From contig JACQGJ010000019.1 in NCBI GenBank assembly GCA_016199605.1, positions 1-6,401 on the forward strand: a stretch of DNA of 6,401 nt. The letters are read 5' to 3'. Origin of the DNA: Armatimonadota bacterium. GTDB lineage: Bacteria > Armatimonadota > Abditibacteriia > CG2-30-59-28. The notes under the pieces were generated by a model that did not search any database, had not been told where the DNA came from, and worked only from the letters and a program-made list of their open reading frames with translations. A program made the translations under genes and the position numbers. How positions within the stretch are numbered: position 1 is the first letter of the stretch; each line of letters begins with the position of its first letter. Below are positions 1 through 5,120 of this stretch, piece by piece.

Positions 1-6
1 CTTTTG

Positions 7-61
7 GGGGTAAGTCTGATACCCCACCCTCAGGAACCCTTGTCCCACAAGGCTTCCTGAG
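7..61. repeat. two adjacent stem-loops at window edge
   Basis: Two inverted repeats sit side by side. The first pairs GGGGTA (7-12) with TACCCC (20-25) around a 7-nt loop. The second is stronger: CTCAGGAA (29-36) pairs with TTCCTGAG (54-61), there is one C/C mismatch (37 and 53), then CCTTG (38-42) pairs with CAAGG (48-52), leaving a 5-nt loop. That is 13 paired bases with one mismatch. There is no T-run after the second stem, so a classic intrinsic terminator is unlikely. The stems lie just before the point where coding signal of the sialidase-like gene begins. They could be the end of an IS200/IS605-type or REP-like element that interrupted that gene; this is inference, since no transposase is visible. 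Confidence 0.6.
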
Positions 62-67
62 TATTGA

Positions 68-184
68 ACAGTCTCAAATAACAGCATCTTCAGTAATCCG
101 GGCCGGCAGTTCGTCTACCGCGACGGGAACCGGTTCACACCTGGTCCGCTCGAGAAGTGCCGATACGTCGAGCCTGGCGGTTTC
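68..184 (+). pseudogene. 5' coding remnant of the sialidase-like gene without a start codon
   Basis: The reading frame of the sialidase-like gene stays open upstream of its first start codon, back to a TGA at 65-67. From about position 80 the codons are strongly GC-ending, like the annotated part. The translation is protein-like: NPGRQFVYRDGNRF, then PGPLEKCRYVEPGGF leading straight into the downstream protein. No ATG, GTG or TTG occurs in frame in this stretch. I infer that the gene originally began further upstream and that its 5' end was replaced or frameshifted near positions 65-90. A simple sequencing frameshift is an alternative. Confidence 0.5.
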
Positions 185-892
185 GTGCCGGAGACGGTGT
201 GTCTGACGGACGAAGGTTTCCTCGTGGGCTGCCTCCGTGTGTCGGAGTATATGTGGTCGGATGACCTTGGCCAAAGCTGGTGGAGAATCCAGGGGATACC
301 GGTCCTGGAAGGCGGCGAGGCAAATCCTCAGCGATACGAATGCTATCAACCCTGGATGCACTATCTTGGAGACGGTCGTATTGCCTGCGCGGGACATTAC
401 GGGGGCGATGACCCGTTGGGCCACCGGGACCAGTACCTGAACATCCACCTTTTTCGTGTGGCAGCACAACGGAGGGCGAGAGAATGCCGAATACTCGTTG
501 ACCGGGATTTCGACGAAACAGAAAATGTATACAAGAACGCCTACACCATGACGCTCCTGTGCGACGGTTCTCCGCTGCCTGGCCGAGAGCTGGAGTTCTG
601 GTACGCTCCGCAGGGAGATCCCGGCTATGATCAGGAGGGTGTCCGCCCCTTGGAGGCGCGCATGAAGGTCGGCGGCACGACGCTCAAGGTTGTCACCGAT
701 GCGAAGGGACTGGCCAGGGTCAGCGTGCCGGAAATGGACAACATGACCGACAGGCACGCGCACTACCTGGTTATCGCGGGGTTCAACGCCGACGGACGAG
801 ATTCCGAGTACAAGCCTGCCCAGACCCCGCAGCTCCTGTTCTATGCGCTCGCCTATCAAGAACCGCCTTTGGAGCCCGGACGGAACGCTTAA
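185..892 (+). CDS. sialidase-like (BNR/Asp-box) protein with C-terminal Ig-like region, 5'-truncated
   Basis: The formal start is a GTG, but coding signal continues upstream, so the encoded 235 residues are probably the C-terminal part of a longer protein. Residues ~1-90 look like sialidase-type beta-propeller sequence: one Asp-box matches S-x-D-x-G-x-x-W in SDDLGQSWW (about residues 25-33), followed by DGRIACAGHYGGDD, typical of propeller blades. Residues ~118-225 (NAYTMTLLCDGSPLPGRELEFWY onwards) resemble an Ig-like beta-sandwich. Family members are usually exo-sialidase-like or uncharacterised glycan-binding or hydrolysing proteins. With only one clear Asp-box and no visible catalytic Arg triad or Tyr/Glu pair, activity cannot be claimed. 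No signal peptide is seen, as the N-terminus is missing. The 3' end abuts the antitoxin gene. The fold family is fairly likely; the substrate is unknown. Confidence 0.6.
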   Translation: MPETVCLTDEGFLVGCLRVSEYMWSDDLGQSWWRIQGIPVLEGGEANPQRYECYQPWMHYLGDGRIACAGHYGGDDPLGHRDQYLNIHLFRVAAQRRARECRILVDRDFDETENVYKNAYTMTLLCDGSPLPGRELEFWYAPQGDPGYDQEGVRPLEARMKVGGTTLKVVTDAKGLARVSVPEMDNMTDRHAHYLVIAGFNADGRDSEYKPAQTPQLLFYALAYQEPPLEPGRNA

Positions 893-896
893 CGTC

Positions 897-1160
897 TTGG
901 AGGATACACGACCTATCACCGATCCCAGACACAACACGCCGGACCTTGTGGAACAGTCGCGCCGCAGCGGCCGGCCTGCTGCCGTCACGCATCGAGGTCG
1001 ATCCATCTCCGCTGTGGAGGATGTTCGGACTTACAAGCAGAGACTGTCAAGATTGGAGTTGGCGGAGAAGGTTGCCAGAGGTATTCGGGCGGCTGAGCAG
1101 GGAGATTTCGTCTACCATAGCACTGCTATGAAGCGGTTGGAGACCGTGGTTGGCGAGTAG
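897..1160 (+). CDS. Phd/YefM-family type II antitoxin
   Basis: The 87-residue product reads as a Phd/YefM antitoxin. In this family the N-terminal half forms a DNA-binding dimer that autorepresses the operon, and the C-terminal tail wraps and neutralises the toxin. The hallmark N-terminal pattern is visible: EDTRPITD, then NTPDLVEQSRRSGRPAAVTH (about residues 13-32), a following RGR, and EDVRTY (41-46). The tail LELAEKVARGIRAAEQGDFV fits the C-terminal toxin-binding region. The start is uncertain. A TTG at 897 matches where the conserved sequence begins; an ATG at 843 in the same frame would give 105 residues but would overlap the end of the upstream gene. No strong ribosome binding site precedes either. 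The 3' end overlaps the toxin reading frame by 11 bp, the usual antitoxin-toxin arrangement. The gene itself looks intact. Confidence 0.75.
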   Translation: MEDTRPITDPRHNTPDLVEQSRRSGRPAAVTHRGRSISAVEDVRTYKQRLSRLELAEKVARGIRAAEQGDFVYHSTAMKRLETVVGE

Positions 1161-1252
1161 TAGGCGGTTCCGTGTACTGTGGACTCGGCCTGCGTTGACA
1201 GACCTCGAAGGGATCGCGGGCTTCATTCTGCTTGACACCCTTCAGCATTCAC
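1150..1252 (+). pseudogene. truncated ParE/RelE-family toxin (N-terminal fragment)
   Basis: Starting at a TTG that overlaps the antitoxin stop, the frame encodes FRVLWTRPALTDLEGIAGFI at residues ~7-26. This matches the first beta strand and helix of ParE/RelE toxins, which typically read as (Y/F)RV-W-x-x-x-A-x-x-DL-x-x-I-x-x-(Y/F)I. Family members are ~90-100 residues. Here homology fades after about residue 30 (near 1240), where the 3' end of the oppositely oriented isomerase gene begins. The frame stays open to 1440, but only as an antisense shadow of that gene, with proline/serine/arginine-rich sequence unlike a toxin. The rest of the toxin fold, including the catalytic or gyrase-binding parts, is absent from the window. 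I infer an inactive remnant created by deletion or rearrangement. Confidence 0.7.
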
Positions 1253-2095
1253 TCATCTCTCATCCCCCTTCATCAATGGCAGCATCACCCTCGCCGTCTG
1301 CTCCACCGCCGTCTCCTGGTCGGGTTGCTGCGAAAGCTCCGCTGACAGGAAGCCGTCATATCCGACTGCCTTCAGTTCCGCCACAAGTCGCGCGAAGTCG
1401 AAGTCGCCCGTACCCGGTGCGCCACGGTCCGGCTCGGTGATGTGAACGTGCTTCAGATGCTTTCCCGCACACCGAACTGCCTCTGCCGGGACTTCCCCGG
1501 CATGGGCGATATGGGCTACATCCAGCATCAACTGGAAGTGTGGGTGGCCAATCCGTCGAACCGTCTCGACGCCGGCTGCAGTTGTGGTGATGAAGTCGTG
1601 AATCGTCGGGGCGATCGGTTCGAGCACAATCGTCACCCCAAGGTCACCTGCGTGGTCCGCTGCTTCTCGGAAGGCGTCTTCGGCCCAGTAACGAGCGACG
1701 CTCTCCGGGACCTCGGGACAGAACCGGCCCCTCAACCGCCCGATGTTCACGGCAGCCTTGAGGGGTGCGGCGAAGGTGATGAACTCCTTCATCCGTTCCC
1801 GCGCCGCGACCCGAACAGATTCGTCGGGATCGATGAACGACAGTCCGTCCTCCCCGTAAACCTCGCCCGTGCAGAGAACCGGTACGACAAGACCGTGACG
1901 ATCACAGAGCCGAAGGACTTCCTCGACGCTGTTTTCCGCCGGTCGCTTCATCATCAACTCAGCGCCGTCGTAGCCGAGGTCGGCGAGTCGCCGGAAGCTT
2001 CTTTCGAGAGGCGCGCGGTAGGCAGTCACCCCCGCGCCGGTCACCTCAGGAGTTGCGAGGACGTATGATAATCTCACTGTCTCTGTAAACGTCAC
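1253..2095 (-). CDS. sugar phosphate isomerase/epimerase (AP endonuclease 2-like TIM barrel)
   Basis: The 280-residue protein belongs to the xylose isomerase-like TIM-barrel superfamily (AP_endonuc_2, PF01261), which includes hydroxypyruvate isomerases, tagatose/allulose 3-epimerases and inosose-type enzymes. The four expected metal ligands are visible: Glu159 in VLEP, Asp192 in MLDVAH, His218 in HVHI and Glu253 in SAEL. The N-terminus has the usual strand 1 (RLSYVLATP) and LGYDGAELM. Length is normal and there is no signal peptide, so it is cytosolic. Two adjacent GTG codons (2098 and 2095) could start it; I prefer 2095 because it forms a GTGA overlap with the ATPase stop codon, which suits translational coupling, since only a weak GAAG lies upstream. 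It is the last gene of a four-gene unit. The exact substrate cannot be assigned; the neighbouring glycosidases suggest sugar catabolism. Confidence 0.85.
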   Translation of the reverse strand: MTFTETVRLSYVLATPEVTGAGVTAYRAPLERSFRRLADLGYDGAELMMKRPAENSVEEVLRLCDRHGLVVPVLCTGEVYGEDGLSFIDPDESVRVAARERMKEFITFAAPLKAAVNIGRLRGRFCPEVPESVARYWAEDAFREAADHAGDLGVTIVLEPIAPTIHDFITTTAAGVETVRRIGHPHFQLMLDVAHIAHAGEVPAEAVRCAGKHLKHVHITEPDRGAPGTGDFDFARLVAELKAVGYDGFLSAELSQQPDQETAVEQTARVMLPLMKGDER

Positions 2096-3525
2096 CACCG
2101 TTTGATTTTCTTCAGGTATTCGACCAGTTCATCGTACTGCCCACTCTCGTTGGAGTATCGGGCGTAGTTGCGCGCGGAAACGAGCCATTCCGAGGCCGAG
2201 CTGGTCATCTGTTTCAGCTCTCGCTCGAAGTCCTCCATGCTGACGGGATGAACCTTCCCGGCTTCGAGAGACCGCGCCAACGCGCGTTCGGACGCTCTCT
2301 CGCAGAGGGCGACCAAGTCGGCTCCAGTCATCAAGGCGGTCTGCTTTCCGAGCCTGGGGGCATGGAGGGAGTCGCCTCCCGGCAGTTTTGAGAGGTGGCG
2401 ACGAAGAATCTCGGCGCGAGATTCCTCGTCGGGTGGCGGAACAAAGAATACGCGGTCGAAGCGACCCGGACGGCGGAAGGCAGAGTCCACACTCCACGGT
2501 GCGTTTGTAGCAGCGAAAACCATGAGGTCCTCATTGTCCCCTCCCATTCCATCCATCTCCTGGAGGAGTTGGTTGACGAGGGTCTTCCAGAACTGCGACT
2601 CGGAGCGTCCGCGGCTCGATCCCAACGCGTCAAACTCATCGAAAAAGATCACTGCCGGCGTCCGCTGGCGAGCCCGATCGAAAAGTCCATGGAGTAGCCT
2701 CTCGCTTTCTCCCCAGTACTTGTCAAGGATCTCGTGGATGCCGACGGAAAGAAACATGGCGCCACACTCACCGGCCGTCGCGCGAGCGAGAAAGGTCTTG
2801 CCACAACCCGGCGGACCGTAGAGCAGAATTCCCCCGCCTGCGGACCGCCGGAAGGCGTGGTAGATCTCTGGGTTCTTGAACGGGGCAATGATGCGAAGTC
2901 GAATCTGGTTCTTCACGTCCTCCAATCCTGCGACATCGCGGAAGGTGACCACTCGCCGATCCCACTCGATCTGCGAGAGCAGGTCTTCCACCTCCATCGA
3001 TTCTGACTGGATGCTGGCGCGGGCCAGGTCGTCGTCCTCTTCGGCTGGCTCGTAAATCTCGCCCCTCGCCTGCTGGACTTCGTCTGGTCTGTCCACACCT
3101 TCGGCTGGCTCGGATGCCTCGTCTCCAGAGCGCAGGCTCTCCAGTTCGGAATCGACAAGCTCGGGATTCGACCCCCGGGCCTGCAGATATGCCCGAGCCG
3201 CCCCTGCGATATCCCCGCGGGCATGAAGCACTCGCGCGAATTCCAGGCGTAAGTCGGCATCGTCTCGGTCTTCCAGCAGGCGCTCGACGCGAATCAAGGC
3301 TTCGGCGAGTTGACCCGATGCGCGCAGGAGGGGCACGAGTCGCTTGAGTGCGGATAGCTCATCGTGACCGAGCTCGAGGGTTGTTCGGTAGGCGGAAATC
3401 GCCTCTTCGTTGCGGTCCGCCTGCGCAAGCAGGTCTCCGTAGTGCATCCACAGAGGCCCGTTTCGCGGATCGGAGTCCAACGCCTGCTTGATGGCCTCAA
3501 TAACCAGAAGATCAGGGTTCATCAT
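2092..3525 (-). CDS. AAA+ ATPase with N-terminal TPR-like repeats
   Basis: A 477-residue protein. Residues ~6-115 are helical repeats of TPR type (e.g. WMHYGDLLAQADRNEEAISAY). Residues ~122-188 form a highly acidic, probably disordered linker. Residues ~190-400 are a classical AAA domain: entry motif FRDVAGLEDVK, Walker A GPPGCGKT (237-244), pore-loop KYWGE (269-273), Walker B VIFFDE (292-297), sensor-1 Asn in AATN (338-341), arginine fingers in RRPGRFD (351-357) and GAD helix motif (401-403). All key residues are present, so an active hexameric substrate-threading remodeller of the CDC48/VPS4/spastin/FtsH-like clade is expected. No protease domain is fused. The C-terminus (NYARY, then YDELVEYLKK) is a helical extension. 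Start: ATG at 3525 overlaps the upstream TPR gene stop (ATGA) and has TGAGG 8 nt upstream; the frame extends to 3576 without one. The substrate is unknown. Confidence 0.88.
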   Translation of the reverse strand: MMNPDLLVIEAIKQALDSDPRNGPLWMHYGDLLAQADRNEEAISAYRTTLELGHDELSALKRLVPLLRASGQLAEALIRVERLLEDRDDADLRLEFARVLHARGDIAGAARAYLQARGSNPELVDSELESLRSGDEASEPAEGVDRPDEVQQARGEIYEPAEEDDDLARASIQSESMEVEDLLSQIEWDRRVVTFRDVAGLEDVKNQIRLRIIAPFKNPEIYHAFRRSAGGGILLYGPPGCGKTFLARATAGECGAMFLSVGIHEILDKYWGESERLLHGLFDRARQRTPAVIFFDEFDALGSSRGRSESQFWKTLVNQLLQEMDGMGGDNEDLMVFAATNAPWSVDSAFRRPGRFDRVFFVPPPDEESRAEILRRHLSKLPGGDSLHAPRLGKQTALMTGADLVALCERASERALARSLEAGKVHPVSMEDFERELKQMTSSASEWLVSARNYARYSNESGQYDELVEYLKKIKRW

Positions 3526-4439
3526 CGCGGTGGCCTCAGTTTGATCCAGAAGTGAGCAACGGGAGTGATCAGCCATGTGTAGATAACCAGGAGCAAATAG
3601 CCGAGGACGAGCGGCTTCGCAGCCGCTTCAGGAGCGTTCAAGCCTCGCATGAGGAAAAGTACTACCATGAACGCGCCCCACACGGCGAACTGCTTGCCCG
3701 GAAGTCGATTGACTAACAGAGTCCAGAAGTACATCGGGAGATAAAGCCACCGGGTTGACATGTCCGCGATTCTGAACCACTCCTCGATGTCGGAGTTCGT
3801 GGGGTCGATTCGTAGTGCTTCCCGCAGATGACGCCGCGCCTTGAAGGGATGACCTGAGCGCCAGTAGGTGAGTCCAAGCAGAAAGTGAGACCCGGTCTGG
3901 TCTGGATCAAGAGAAACACTCCGCTCGCCCGACCCATGCGTTTCCGACACCTTCTGCTTCTCGGACAGCACGGCGGCGAGGACTCCATGCGCCCGGCCTT
4001 CGTCGGGGTCCAACTCCAGACACCGGCGGAGCAGCCCCTCCGCCTTGTCGAGATGGCCCGTCTTCTGCATGAGCACACCGTAGGCAAAATAGTACCGCGG
4101 TTCCTCCGGGTCGATGCGCAGAGCGTTGAGGTAGTGCTGTTCTGCCTCCCGGTGTCTCCCTGTATCCTCACACAGCATTCCGAGGAGGTGCATCGCGCTG
4201 CCGTTGTCTGGGTCGAGTCCGAGCGCAACTTTGCATTCCTCCTCAGCTTCGTTTTTCTGTTTCTTCTGGAAGAGCACCCAACCCAAGTGGACGTGGAGGT
4301 CTGACATCTGTGGTTCAGCGGCGAGGGCAGTGCGCAACTCCCGCTCGGCGAGGTCGTACTGGCCGATCTCAATCAGATGGATCGACTTCTGAAGAATCTC
4401 TCCCACACCGGGTTTGGTGAGTGTTTGCCAATCTTCCAT
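3522..4439 (-). CDS. TPR protein with C-terminal transmembrane segments
   Basis: The 305-residue protein has about six tandem 34-residue TPR units across residues ~12-215, with typical endings such as ALGLDPDN, ALRIDPEE, CLELDPDE and ALRIDPTN. The fifth unit (~148-181) is degenerate (VSETHGSGERSVSLDPD). After residue ~228 the protein becomes hydrophobic, with likely membrane helices near 231-247, 251-266 and 276-296, and ends in the basic LRPPR. There is no N-terminal signal peptide, so the TPR domain most likely faces the cytosol as a tail-anchored scaffold. It lies between the membrane protein and the AAA+ ATPase, with a 4-bp overlap to the latter; I infer that it docks or regulates the ATPase at the membrane. 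The ATG start is well supported by a near-perfect Shine-Dalgarno site. Its partner is not known. Confidence 0.82.
   Translation of the reverse strand: MEDWQTLTKPGVGEILQKSIHLIEIGQYDLAERELRTALAAEPQMSDLHVHLGWVLFQKKQKNEAEEECKVALGLDPDNGSAMHLLGMLCEDTGRHREAEQHYLNALRIDPEEPRYYFAYGVLMQKTGHLDKAEGLLRRCLELDPDEGRAHGVLAAVLSEKQKVSETHGSGERSVSLDPDQTGSHFLLGLTYWRSGHPFKARRHLREALRIDPTNSDIEEWFRIADMSTRWLYLPMYFWTLLVNRLPGKQFAVWGAFMVVLFLMRGLNAPEAAAKPLVLGYLLLVIYTWLITPVAHFWIKLRPPR
3534..3538 (-). promoter_or_regulatory. Shine-Dalgarno site of the AAA+ ATPase gene
   Basis: TGAGG on the minus strand lies 8 nt upstream of the ATG at 3525, inside the end of the TPR gene. Together with the ATGA overlap it argues for this start rather than an upstream in-frame codon near 3576. 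Confidence 0.65.
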
Positions 4440-4441
4440 CG

Positions 4442-4450
4442 GATCACCTC
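4442..4450 (-). promoter_or_regulatory. strong Shine-Dalgarno site of the TPR membrane protein gene
   Basis: On the minus strand, GAGGTGATC pairs with nine consecutive bases of the 16S rRNA 3' end, and its GAGG core lies 7 nt before the ATG at 4439. It overlaps the stop codon of the membrane protein gene, so translation of the two genes is probably linked. It fixes the start of the TPR gene. Confidence 0.8.
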
Positions 4451-4955
4451 ATGGGGAGGGTGAAACCCGCGCCATCACAGCAAGGACAAAGACCACAGCC
4501 AGGTTCGCGACGATACTTCCCACGGAAGCCAGGATGGCGGGAATCCACAGTTTCCCGGTCTGCAAACCGCTGAACTGGTGAAGGCGGAAGCGCCGACGCT
4601 GCATGGAAGCCATGCCGATTGCGATGGCCACGTGGCAGGCCCGGGTCACCATTCGAAAAGTTGACGCTGAACCCCGATTCTTTGGGGCGATCAAACCATG
4701 TGTCGTCGCCCAGAAAAGGAAGCCGCACGTTCCCAGAGTCACCAGGATGACCAGCGCCAGCGCTGGGTAAAACCAGCGTCTCATTCCCAACCGGTTGAAG
4801 TTGATAGCCAGCAACGTTCCGCCGCTGGCAAGGGAAAAGAAGAATGACAGCATGACCAGTGCCCAAGGGCTCCAAGGCTCGTGGAAGCCGGTAGCATCGT
4901 CCTCCTCGGTCAGTGAGGGTTGGAACAGGTCTTCCTGAAAGTTGGAGATCGACAT
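4449..4955 (-). CDS. small multi-pass membrane protein, unknown function
   Basis: I do not recognise a named family with certainty. The 168-residue protein has an acidic N-terminal tail (FQEDLFQPSLTEEDD), then hydrophobic segments at ~29-52 (after PWSPW), ~61-84 and ~135-163, with a shorter, weaker one at ~104-118. A basic cluster QRRRFRLH follows the weaker segment, and a NFNRLG motif joins the first two helices. It is probably an inner-membrane protein. I chose the ATG at 4955 over an in-frame GTG at 4970 because GGAAGG lies 5 nt before it and because the predicted promoter would leave the GTG almost no leader. It is first in the operon, 9 bp before the TPR membrane protein, so it may be a membrane partner of the TPR/AAA+ pair. 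Confidence 0.75.
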   Translation of the reverse strand: MSISNFQEDLFQPSLTEEDDATGFHEPWSPWALVMLSFFFSLASGGTLLAINFNRLGMRRWFYPALALVILVTLGTCGFLFWATTHGLIAPKNRGSASTFRMVTRACHVAIAIGMASMQRRRFRLHQFSGLQTGKLWIPAILASVGSIVANLAVVFVLAVMARVSPSP

Positions 4956-4960
4956 CGTGG

Positions 4961-4966
4961 CCTTCC
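4961..4966 (-). promoter_or_regulatory. Shine-Dalgarno site of the membrane protein gene
   Basis: GGAAGG on the minus strand, 5 nt before the ATG at 4955. It favours that start over the GTG at 4970, which has no comparable site in front of it. Confidence 0.55.
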
Positions 4967-4988
4967 ACACCTCGGCAGGTTGCCGGAT

Positions 4989-5017
4989 AAGTTATCATGA
5001 CAGATTTGGTTAGTCAA
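4989..5017 (-). promoter_or_regulatory. sigma-70-like promoter of the four-gene minus-strand operon
   Basis: On the minus strand TTGACT (5017-5012, five of six to the -35 consensus) is followed after exactly 17 bp by TAACTT (4994-4989). The -10 matches only three of six, but a TG extended -10 motif precedes it by one base. Transcription would start near 4982 and give a leader of about 27 nt before the ATG at 4955. No other candidate this good was seen in the divergent region. Confidence 0.45.
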
Positions 5018-5026
5018 GACGGCCTG

Positions 5027-5076
5027 AACACAAGGCCCAAACACAAGGCTTTTCTTGAGACCATCTCTTGTGAGAC
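5027..5076. promoter_or_regulatory. repeated motif in divergent intergenic region, possible operator
   Basis: AACACAAGGC occurs twice as an exact direct repeat (5027-5036 and 5040-5049, 13 bp apart). CTTGTG (5067-5072) is the inverted form of the CACAAG core. A second pair of similar words, TCTTGAGAC (5053-5061) and CTTGTGAGAC (5067-5076), overlaps it. The cluster lies between the minus-strand promoter and the GH2 start, where a regulator could control both directions. The function is inferred from position and repetition only. Confidence 0.35.
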
Positions 5077-5108
5077 AATGCACGGACACCCACCGATTCC
5101 GACAGATC

Positions 5109-5113
5109 AGGAG
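5109..5113 (+). promoter_or_regulatory. Shine-Dalgarno site of the GH2 glycosidase gene
   Basis: AGGAG is separated by 7 nt from the ATG at 5121, which supports that start. I could not find a convincing -35/-10 pair for this gene upstream. Confidence 0.7.
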
Positions 5114-5120
5114 AACACCC

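Noticed and set aside
29..61. Intrinsic terminator
   Set aside because: The stem is strong, but no T-run follows on either strand, so only a structural repeat is claimed.
3..205. Third-frame open stretch upstream as the missing N-terminus of the sialidase-like gene
   Set aside because: Its first part is just the translated hairpins, and coding bias clearly sits in the other frame from about position 80; a frameshift fusion is possible but not supported.
74..1006. Long minus-strand open frame (310 codons)
   Set aside because: It is antisense to the sialidase-like gene and the antitoxin. Its translation has no recognisable motif, while the plus-strand frames show family signatures.
1207..1243. 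GAAGGG and CCCTTC as a hairpin terminator near the convergent junction
   Set aside because: The loop would be 25 nt with a 6-bp stem and no T-run.
1253..1440. Continuation of the toxin frame
   Set aside because: Beyond about 1250 it is only the complement of the isomerase 3' end, with low-complexity composition and no similarity to ParE/RelE toxins.
1442..2068. Plus-strand open frame of 208 codons
   Set aside because: It is the mirror of the isomerase gene, whose minus-strand translation has all four metal ligands; the plus-strand product has no recognisable motif.
4444..4998. Overlapping minus-strand frame of 184 codons beside the membrane protein
   Set aside because: It lacks the hydrophobic segments and the supported start of the other frame, and would overlap the predicted promoter.
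5055..5079. Promoter for the GH2 gene (TTGAGA and GACAAT)
   Set aside because: The spacer is only 13 bp, too short for a sigma-70 promoter, and no better pair was found.
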